From positions 801,369 through 865,368 of the forward strand of contig JAVXUO010000644.1 in the NCBI GenBank assembly GCA_033065855.1: a stretch of DNA of 64,000 nucleotides. Direction: 5' to 3'. The position numbers were made by a program, and so were the translations under genes. The DNA comes from Escallonia rubra. Taxonomy: Eukaryota; Streptophyta; Magnoliopsida; Escalloniales; Escalloniaceae. The notes below the pieces were generated by a model. The model made no database searches and was not told where the DNA came from. It saw only the letters and a program-made list of their open reading frames with translations. Shown here piece after piece: positions 44,761 to 53,229 of this stretch; the first letter of the stretch is position 1; each line of letters begins with the position of its first letter.

Positions 44761-46599
44761 CCTTAAGGTTATTGAATTCTTTCAAGTATTTTTTCTCAAA
44801 CATTGTATTTTACTTTCAAGTTTTTCTTCTTTTATTTTTATGGAAGGTTCATGTGCTTCTAAGTTTATTCTTCGAGTATTTGACGATGTTGTTTTCAGTT
44901 GCTATCATGAGATTATTAAATTGGTTAGACCAAATTAGGAATTCTGGTGTGTTAATGGGTTTGGTGTCATGAACTTATTCTATCACTTCGTGGAAGGTGT
45001 ACATTTTGGGTTCATAGTGTTTCCAGTAAGATCATAATTTCAAATCAAAACTATAATTCTACCAATTGGTTTTATAATATATAACAATTAAATGTACAAG
45101 ATGTTGCTCTACATCTGGTGGTATGCTTATGCATTTTCAATTTTCTATAGGGAAAGATCAATCTGGGAACCTCTGTATTGGCTGATAAACATAATTAGTG
45201 CTTCCAACTTTGCAATATTATGAATAAAATTGTCAACTATTTTCCTCACGTTTTCAATAGTGAAAATTTTCGGTAAATAATTTACGGCTCTTAACTGATT
45301 CTTTTAATAATAGACATTTGTATATTTTTTCATTCACATGTTCTTGGTTCGACTACTATTTATATTTTTTTTCATGATACTGGCCTTCTCTATTTCATCT
45401 TCTCAAAAGTTGAAGTAATTCACACTTAATGTTCTTCAACATGCAATATTTGAAACTGTCATCATTGAAACGATATACTCTTAAATTTTAATGTAATTTT
45501 CCAAAAATAAAAGAGATCAAAATTTTCTAAAATACAAATGAACACATTTTTACTAAATTTTCAGTTTATTTAAGTTTGTATATTTTTTTTTTTTGGTTAA
45601 ATTCTCCAATATTGACACTACATAGAATTTATATTTACTGTATTTTTTATTTTTCATTACAGGTATAACAGCTAATAGCTTCAGTCATGGAACAAGAAAA
45701 AGATATCACATTTATTACTCGGAAAGATAATACGGGGCCATGAAAGAGGGACCGAGTGGAACAGAAGAATAGTTGTCTCAGCAATTATACTTTTTGGCTC
45801 CCTATTTTTCATTTTTGTTTTGAATTTCCAGTATTTGTTGTAGCTTTATTTGTTATGTTTTGAACAAGTTGATAGTTGTAACATTAATACTTATTTTATG
45901 TTTTTTAGTAGTTAAGTGCAAATTACTTGATTTACTGTTCTAAAAGTAAATACAAAAAATAGAGTTTATATATTTTAGGTCATTATAAACTCACTGTATG
46001 AAAGATATTTATGTTTTGTATTTTACATTATGTTTACTTACAAGTTAAGTTTAGAATGTATGCCAAATAAAGTTTCAATTTTTTTTTTTATCCATTGATT
46101 ATACCGATCTAACAAAACATTATTTTCCAAAAGTTATTTTAGACATTAGATTAGGATACATTTAATTCTCATTAACTCCACTAGCAGTTAAGACAATTGT
46201 CACTAAATCTTATTGATTGCACTTTTAGTAAAACTTTAATCTTGCAATCACAATAAGCTGCAGACACTAATCAATTTTACTTTATAGTGGCAATTAATTC
46301 TACTAAAACATGGTTGATAAAGTTTTATGATAGGTTGGTTGTACAAAAAACAAAAACATTTTAGAATGTTTTGACCTTTTCGGACATGTTAAAATCATTT
46401 TCGATTGCCCCCGAAGAAAATGGAGAATAAAGATAACTTCACTTACTTTTTTTTTCTTTAACTTAAAAATAAAAACATTTGGGTCTCTTTAAAAGTTTTG
46501 TGCCGAAACTTTATTCCGTGACTCAAAAAGGATAGAAGGAAGTTGATGTAACCAAAGATAAAGTAATTTTTTTCATTTATTCCCACTATAAGAGATGAC
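44761..46599. other. AT-rich intergenic, no gene seen
   Basis: Very AT-rich sequence with homopolymer T/A runs and no supported frame. Nothing recognised. Confidence 0.55.
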
Positions 46600-46602
46600 T
46601 AA

Positions 46603-47811
46603 GGGTCTGTTTGGTATGACTTTCAGTTTTTAGTTTTTTTTCTAAAAAAAAATATAAGAGCTTTGGTTTTTTTTTTTCACCAGTTTAAAAAACTGGTGGC
46701 TGTTTGACAGAGTTTATTTTTTCAAAAAACAGAAAAGAGCAAGCGTTTGACTGTGTCCAATTTTTTATCCCTGCCCTGTCTCTGTGTGTCCAATTTCCAT
46801 CTCCTCTCTCTCCCACTACGCTACTCTCTCACTCTCACCCAAACGGCCTGACACCACTCATCGACGACGATGGGGACAGGCAACAACGGACGGCGACCCA
46901 AAAGCAGAGCTCTCTCTCTGGCCTCATCTCAATCTCTCTCTCATTTACTTCAATACAGCCAAGAGATTGGAGAGAAGACCGCCGACCGACCTTCTTGTTC
47001 CAGATCTGACAAAAGACCGGCGATGGCAAGGCGGGCGAGTGACCGGCGACAACGACTCCACTGGCCAACATCTTCTGCTGGCGACGACGATGAGAACACT
47101 GGACTTCACCGATGACCCATGACCGGTCAACAGTCAACTCCTTTCAGATTTCATTGAAGTCTGCGTGAATGCTATGTGTATTATCGGAAAGAATCCGATC
47201 TCGAGCGTCTCATATATTTTCAGTTCCCACTCCTGAGCAAGTCTGCGTGAATGCTATGTGTATTATCGGAAAGAATCTGCCATCGACGAGCTCAAGAAGC
47301 TCCGTCAGCCCCTCTCCGCTGCCGTCGCCGACGAAACCCAGCTCGCCCTCGAACGCCACACCCTCACCCAAAACCCACCAACCCCAGAAACCCTAGAGAA
47401 ACAAGTCGATGATGACGTGATTGAGGATCTGTTGAACCCAGCTCGCCCTCAATCGCCGACCATGTTTGATGTCAAGCCGGTGGTAGGGCTTTCGGACGGA
47501 GGGGGAGATAGAGAGAAGAAAGAGAGATGAAAGAAGTCCATAAAAGTGGGTTTTATACCCAGCTCAAAAAATTGCATTTTTGTTGCTAGTGAGGCTCGAA
47601 CGGGGGACCTCATTAATGTGCATGAAGGCTCCGTGAAAAGAGAAGAAGAAAAGAACTTTGAGCTCTTTTTAAAAATGGCCAGCTCTTTTTAATCTCTTGG
47701 GCTTTTTAAAAAAAGAGAAGTTAATCAAACATCCCACTTTTATGGGCTTTTGCAAAAAAAAGAGAAGAGGGTCAAAAAAGAGCAAAAAAAAAAAACCTGT
47801 CAAACGGCCCC
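46603..47811. mobile_element. PIF/Harbinger (Tourist-like) element carrying a gene-like segment
   Basis: The left end is GGGTCTGTTTGGTA. The right end, in reverse complement, is GGGGCCGTTTGACAGG. TAA flanks both sides (46600-46602 and 47812-47814), fitting the TWA target of PIF/Harbinger. Subterminal A/T homopolymers pair between the ends. The 1.2 kb interior is GC-richer than the flanks and includes a frame (to 47530) that reads like a real protein, but no transposase. The borders rest on short TIRs and a 3 bp duplication. Confidence 0.6.
47255..47530 (+). pseudogene. Gene-like fragment inside the Harbinger-like element
   Basis: A plus-strand frame with acidic, helical character (ESAIDELKKLRQPLSAAVAD, then EKQVDDDVIEDLLNPARPQS) ending in a charged tail and TGA at 47530. 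I do not recognise the family. It is preceded by a 39 bp duplicated segment (47157-47195 and 47239-47277), which suggests rearrangement. It is likely a captured or worn piece of a host gene rather than an expressed protein. Confidence 0.4.
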
Positions 47812-47814
47812 TAA

Positions 47815-48212
47815 GTTCTTTTTCAGTTATTCTATGAGGATGTAAAATATATATTTCTTTTGTCATTGTCATATTTAGCTGTGATTTTCCTATTGCATCA
47901 CCAAGAATTACTAAAGTGTAAAAGTCTAAATTAATACTTTACGAATCTAAAAGCATATTATCAGCGGAAAACTAACGTTTAGTATCTGATATAGTGTCAT
48001 AGCGAATTTGAAGATTCTTACTTTTTTGAAGGTTCACTTTGCTAGAGTTTATGATAGTTGTATTACATCCTCCCGTGCGTAGCACGATGTTTTAGCTAGT
48101 ATCTAATTATTTTCTTTAGTTTGGTATAGTAAAAGCCATTTGTGGATGGAAAGAGGTGTGAAGATTTTTTCAGGACACACATGAGGGTATATAGGAACTT
48201 GAACGAAATTTA
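47815..48212. other. Short AT-rich spacer
   Basis: Nothing recognised between the Harbinger-like and hAT-like elements. Confidence 0.5.
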
Positions 48213-48220
48213 GGGTACTT

Positions 48221-49707
48221 CAGGGGCGGAGACCTAGCAAACGGGTAATCCTGTCGGGTACGGGTAAAATTCGACCGGGTATGGATAAAATCGGTTCAGG
48301 TAATTTTTACCCGGGTAGGGATTTTTGGAATTCGTACCCTACCCTGACGGGGCGGGTATTACCCGCGGGTAAATTATTAATTTTTTTATTAATAAACATT
48401 TGGCCTGTTTTTTCCTTCTATTTTATTATTATTACAATTTACAACTATCACTTTCTGATTTCATTTCTACAATTATCACTTGACGATTAATCTCAAATCC
48501 AATTCTCAAATCCAGCCGGACCAACCCCATCATCTCAAGTCTCCAAACACAAATATACAGTAGGAACAAGCAGATCTAGAAATAAATTATCTCATAACAC
48601 AAATTAAAAGACAACCAGATCTGAAAGAAAACAACACTACAAAATACTTAAATACATACAAAGATTTTTAACACTAATAAAACAAGCAAATCTAGCGATG
48701 GCGACGGAGATGGTGGCCACGGAGCGGTGGTGGATCTTATCGAAGACATTGAAGGCGGAGCTATGGCAAGTCTGGCGGCGGAGCGAGAGAAGGACGATGG
48801 ACGCCGTCGCTTGATGTGCAGTAGATGGCCGTCGAGTTGATGTGGTGTCGTGTAGTTGCCGTCGATGGATCTGACAGGCAAGAGAGAGCAACGGTTCGAG
48901 GTAGATCGATCTGGGGAGGGAGAGGGGAGAGGGGAGAGAGAGGAACAGCGCCGCAGATCGGTTGGAAGAAGAGAAAAATGAGCAAGTGAAGGACAAATCA
49001 AAAAACCCTAGAATTTATATACTAAAAGTTCGGGTAGCCCGGGTAACCCGTACCCGACCCGGACAGACCCGAAAACTACGGATTGGTTCAGGTACGGGTC
49101 AAAATTGCACGGGTAGTCTATATAGGTATCCGTACCTAGGGTTTTTGAACGGGTACGGTTCGACCCGCGGGTACAGGTAGAAAATTGCCAGGTCTAGGCG
49201 GAGCTAATGCATGACCCCAGGGGCGGAGTTAATTCAGGGTACTTCAAGGTACTTCGGTGCTCTTTTTTGTTGTATTTTTAAATTTTTGTTCCACCGATCA
49301 ACATAATTTTTATCTTTGTCTTTTTCTTGTTCCATCTTCATTTTTTTGAATTTAAATTTCAAATCTTCATATTACAAAGAAAGACGAATAAATTAAGGTT
49401 AATTTTTTAATTTAAATTCTTATAAGCATGTAAACTTATACATACATCATTGTCTTCGTACAATTAATTATCACATTAACAGTAAGTATTTACATGTAAG
49501 AGTTAAGTTTCTTTAATGTAAGATTCGTAATTTATTGACTAACCTTACCAAGTAAAATAAATCATTATGAATGACAAAATTATACGCTTAAATAAATTAT
49601 ATTTTTGTAAACTTTAATCTTCCGAAGTTTTTTAATGCTAGACGTCAACTTTTTTTTTTTATATCATTTTTTGGCCCCCCTCGATAGACTTTCTAGATCC
49701 GCCACTG
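48221..49707. mobile_element. hAT-type element, outer copy of a nested pair
   Basis: The left end CAGGGGCGGAG and the right end (reverse complement CAGTGGCGGATCTAG) are the CAGNGGCGGA type of plant hAT elements. The target duplication is 8 bp with one mismatch, GGGTACTT (48213-48220) and GGATACTT (49708-49715). The element is split after its first about 12 bases by a second insertion (48233-49196). Without it the outer element would be about 515 bp, AT-rich and non-coding. Confidence 0.75.
48233..49196. mobile_element. hAT-type element, inner copy of a nested pair
   Basis: The ends are related inverted repeats: left (GA)GACCTAGCAAACGGGTA and right (reverse complement) TAGACCTGGCAATTTTC. The subterminal regions are dense in GGGTACGGGTA / TACCCG words, typical of a known plant hAT-MITE style. 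The flanks GGCGGAGA (48225-48232) and GGCGGAGC (49197-49204) form a 7/8 target duplication within the outer element's terminus. Ends may be off by 1-3 bases. Ser/Pro/Arg-rich minus-strand frames inside (48637-49001) have no recognised domain. Confidence 0.7.
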
Positions 49708-49715
49708 GGATACTT

Positions 49716-50259
49716 AACTTGTTGCTTCGAACACCAAATTACAACATGAAGAGTAACTCAACTCGTGAAGATCCTTATATATATCTTTATGGTTATTTGT
49801 TCGAGTCTTTCCTGGTACTAGACTACAAGAATTTCTTTATTGGGAATCATCTAGGGAGGATGTAGAAGGCCTTGGGGCTGTAAAAGAAACAAAGCTACTC
49901 GGGCTCAGCTCGTGTTTGCTTGGCCAAAAACTTGTTCAAGATTGGTTAGCGAGAAGAAGATACCATTGCTCGTTAACCGGTCGAACAAGCTTGGGCAACC
50001 TTAAGCTCGGCTTGACTCCACTCATTTTTGCCTTATATGGACTGCATTTGATCGGAGAGTAAATATACAATAAAATTTGAACGGATAACTCTGTCAACAA
50101 GTTGAGTATTTTCTCAACAATAAAAAAAAAAATCATCAAAACGGAAATTAATGGAAAGAGAGTGTGCCAAAAGTTATACAACAAACTTAGACCTAAGCAA
50201 GCAATGCCCCCAATAGTCAACACAACAAATGAGTCTAACACCTTTGCGTCATAGCATTA
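49716..50259. other. Intergenic, upstream of the tRNA gene
   Basis: AT-rich. No protein gene recognised. Confidence 0.5.
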
Positions 50260-50330
50260 GCACCAGTGGTCTAGTGGTAGAATAGTACCCTGCCACGGTA
50301 CAGACCCGGGTTCGATTCCCGGCTGGTGCA
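50260..50330 (+). tRNA. tRNA-Gly (anticodon GCC)
   Basis: 71 nt, no intron. The acceptor stem GCACCAG pairs with CTGGTGC, and the discriminator base A is at 50330. The box A-like GTGGTCTAGTGGT forms the D arm. The anticodon loop CTGCCAC places GCC at 50292-50294. The T arm GGGTTCGATTCCC serves as box B. It reads GGC/GGT glycine codons. No CCA is encoded, as expected for a nuclear tRNA gene. All stems pair and nothing suggests a pseudogene. Confidence 0.97.
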
Positions 50331-50338
50331 GTCTCTCC

Positions 50339-50345
50339 ATTTTTT
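50339..50345 (+). terminator. RNA polymerase III terminator of tRNA-Gly
   Basis: A run of six T on the plus strand begins about 10 bases after the end of the tRNA, the normal pol III stop signal. Confidence 0.85.
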
Positions 50346-51424
50346 GTTCTGGATTCTCTCTTCCCCCCCGACTCATGTGGTCAAAATATTTGGACTATCT
50401 AACAAGTAGACTTTGGGGTGTTACGACTTACGAGACCTGAACTCACAACCTTTTGCTGCCGATTCAAGAATCAATAGGACCAAACACCCATAATTACTTA
50501 CTTTTCATTTTTTTTTCAAAAAAATATGGATGCTTGCTAACTTTGTCTGAACTCATCGGTCATTAACCTCATTTTTTGAACTTCTTTGTTTAGTCTCGAT
50601 TATTCGTAGTAGTAGAAAAATTGTCTGTTATCACATTATCGGTGAACAAACTTTTAACGACTCTCCTTGGTTAAGAGCTTACGTTACGCAGGCAAAAACT
50701 GACGAGAAAAGTTACATACACAATTCATATCATTCGATCAAAAGGATTGAGATCAAAAGTTGCTTGGGATTGAGATGTCAATCAAGAAAAACTTGTTGCT
50801 TGATAGTTCCTAAGTAAGTATACGTTTGGGACTTTGCAGAGCTAAATGGGCTAGATGGAGTCATGGACAAATCCAGTTTTGGATATTAATATTGCATTAT
50901 TATGAGCCCAGAAAGCAAAAAGGTTAGGAACATAGCCGGCTTATCCTATTCGGTAAGGTTTTTAATTTCAATAAGTTGCAATTATGTTCCTCCGGGCCCA
51001 AAATCAGAGTCCAATCTATAAAGTCAAACTTAATAAAACGTAAATGTTAATGGTGCAAAACATTCATATTGTCCCTAACTAATCAGTTAATAAGTCGCAC
51101 TTCCGAATATCTTATATTACCAAGATATAAACTATAGGTTCTTCGGGTAGGGCGTGATGCGCACAATTAAAGAAAACATATGCAAATCTAATTGACAGAC
51201 ATAATAAATGGTATAAAAAAAGGAAAAACGAGTTTATCGTGAAAATGAAAATCAAGGAGGAGTAGAAATGGTGTAAAGACGTTTATGGTTGAATATTTGG
51301 ATAGTGTGGCTAGAATAATGTGGACCAAGCGCTTCTTTATTAAATGTCCAAAGATTTTTAACGACGACCTGAATTAACATTTTCTTTTCATTTGAAATAT
51401 TGTACCAAAAAAATGGTATATTTA
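50346..51424. other. AT-rich intergenic, no gene seen
   Basis: Nothing recognised. The composition changes sharply from AT-rich to GC-rich at about 51430-51450, where the second Ty3/gypsy element begins. Confidence 0.55.
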
Positions 51425-51626
51425 GAAGTTGTTCATAACCTATTCTGGACCGCACCCCGGGGCCCGCCAAGAGATCCTAGTGGCACGACACGTCACACGC
51501 TCGATAGTCAAACTTGCCCAACATCATTCCTCGGTGAAAACGCTCCGATGATCGAACATCGCCATCGCTCGGTCAAAGCGCTCCGCGCCTTAAGCATTCG
51601 GACAGATGGAAAGCACCTCCCCCGAA

Positions 51627-52057
51627 GGGGGTCGGCCACCCCTTTGGTGAGGGGTTCGGCCACCCCTTTGGTGAGGGGGTCGGCCACCCCTGGCTGAGGG
51701 GGTCGGCCACCCCTTTGGTGAGGGGGTCGGCCACCCCTTTGGTGAGGGGGTCGGCCACCCCTGGCTGAGGGGGTCGGCCACCCCTTTGGTGAGGGGTTCG
51801 GCCACCCCTTTGGTGAGGGGGTCGGCCACCCCTGGCTGAGGGGGTCGGCCACCCCTTTGGTGAGGGGTTCGGCCACCCCTTTGGTGAGGGGGTCGGCCAC
51901 CCCTGGCTGAGGGGGTCGGCCACCCCTTTGGTGAGGGGGTCGGCCACCCCTTTGGAGAGGGGGTCGGCCACCCCTGGCTGAGGGGGTCGGCCACCCCTTT
52001 GGTAAGGGGGTCGGCCTCCACCTTGAGAAAGGGGTCGGCCTCCCTTGTCCTTAGAAG
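51627..52057. repeat. 71 bp higher-order tandem repeat inside the LTR
   Basis: Eighteen head-to-tail copies of a GGGGTCGGCCACCCC-based unit. Two variants occur: A (24 bp, ending TTTGGTGAG) and B (23 bp, ending TGGCTGAG). Their order is strictly A-A-B, five times, with the B variant recurring at 51691, 51762, 51833, 51904 and 51975, exactly 71 bp apart each time. The last two or three units degenerate. All three minus-strand frames are open through it, giving Pro/Thr/Lys-rich frames that are repeat artefacts. Confidence 0.97.
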
Positions 52058-52822
52058 GGGAGGGGACCTGCTTACCGCTGCTATCGCACCACTCATCGCT
52101 AGTGATCGCATGACGCCCGCTATCGCCAGCACAATCAACCGGGGGCTCCGGCCCTCACCAGCTCAATTAGCTGACAAGGCTCCGGCCCTCACGGCGAGAC
52201 GGGCTCACAACCCTAAAGCCCTCACCGACGCAATCAACTGACAGGGGTCCGGCCTTCGCAGGCACGATCAACCGAAGGCTCCGGCCTTCGCAACAGGGAT
52301 AAGCTCACGGCCCTAAGGCCATCGCCGGCACAATCACCCGACGAGCCTCTGGGAGCTCCGCTCATAGTGCTCCAGCACGAGGACCCGCCGCCATGGACTC
52401 TGGGTATCGAGTTATGAGCATGTACGCCGATGTTTCCATCAATCATCGACACCGCCAGGGCAATGCACCGCGAGCCACTCCGGGACGGGAGCAGGTCTTC
52501 GGAGGGCATCGTGTCTAACACGCCTGGCAGTTGGCTGCAGGGGCAACCCTCACCGCTGTCAGGATCTCGGCGCGTCTCTTGACGCATCCCGTGGGATTCA
52601 GTAAGGGCTTGGACTGGAGGCTGGGGCAACGGGCCACTCTGACCATGCTACCGCAGTGTGGTCAGTCTCTTCAGACAGGCAGAGGGACGCTGCAAGGGCA
52701 GGACGACACGAACACGGGGACCGGCAATTCGACGGACAATCAAGACCGCGGGACCCTATACGGCGATGTGTCACTCCCGCAGGACGACACGTGTCAGCTG
52801 ATGACACGCGCATATTTGTGCC

Positions 52823-52831
52823 TATATATAG
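52823..52831 (+). promoter_or_regulatory. TATA box of the LTR promoter
   Basis: TATATATAG, followed by a CT-rich region at about 52870-52915, within the 5' LTR about 340 bases before its end. It probably directs the element's genomic transcript. Confidence 0.65.
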
Positions 52832-53170
52832 TGGATTCTGGAGCTTATTCAAGGACTTCGGCCTCATTTGACACTTTTACTTTCTCTCTCTAAAACCTAT
52901 TCTCTCTGGATTTCTAGTGAGAGAAAGACATTTGGACTTACGACTTCGAGCCCTCGACGCCGCGCCTCGACACAGACTGTCGACTGCTGACCTTGTTCGT
53001 CGTCACCTTGCCTGCGCGACACTGCCAGCCCTCGTGACCTGCCTGAGGAGCCTTGCTCTCAGCCCTTACGTCATCCCTGCTGTCTCCCACTCTGCCTACG
53101 TGGAAGCCAACTCAGACTGCATCCCTTGTGGCACTTCGACGTGGCAAAGGACCCTCTTTCGGCATCAACA

Positions 53171-53190
53171 TTTGGCGACTCTGCTGGGGA
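53171..53190 (+). promoter_or_regulatory. Primer-binding site of the plus-strand element
   Basis: TTTGGCGACTCTGCTGGGG directly abuts the LTR end. This TGGCGACTCnnCTGGGG form is common in plant Tat/Ogre-type elements. The primer tRNA was not verified. Confidence 0.8.
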
Positions 53191-53229
53191 GGTGAGCATC
53201 GTGTTGCAGTCTGCCACACCCGAGCAACC

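Larger units (their letters stand above)
51430..53170 (+). repeat. 5' LTR of the plus-strand Ty3/gypsy element
   Basis: The right edge is firm: AACA at 53167-53170, immediately followed by a primer-binding site. The left edge TGTT at 51430 mirrors AACA and coincides with the composition change, but is unconfirmed without the 3' LTR. It contains a 71 bp higher-order tandem repeat, a second diffuse repeat (about 52120-52340, units ending in CTCCGGCC) and a TATA box. Confidence 0.75.

Noticed and set aside
48637-49001. Minus-strand Ser/Pro/Arg-rich frames inside the inner hAT element
   Set aside because: Three frames are open in the same stretch with no domain. Likely non-coding element sequence.
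51627-52057. Regularly spaced repeats considered as a CRISPR-like array
   Set aside because: The units are contiguous with no unique spacers, in a plant LTR. It is an ordinary higher-order tandem repeat.
51508-52138. Pro/Lys/Thr repeat frames on the minus strand, considered as a repetitive secreted protein
   Set aside because: All three minus frames are open and the 71 bp period rotates the frame, so the repeat is not under protein-level constraint. It lies inside an LTR.
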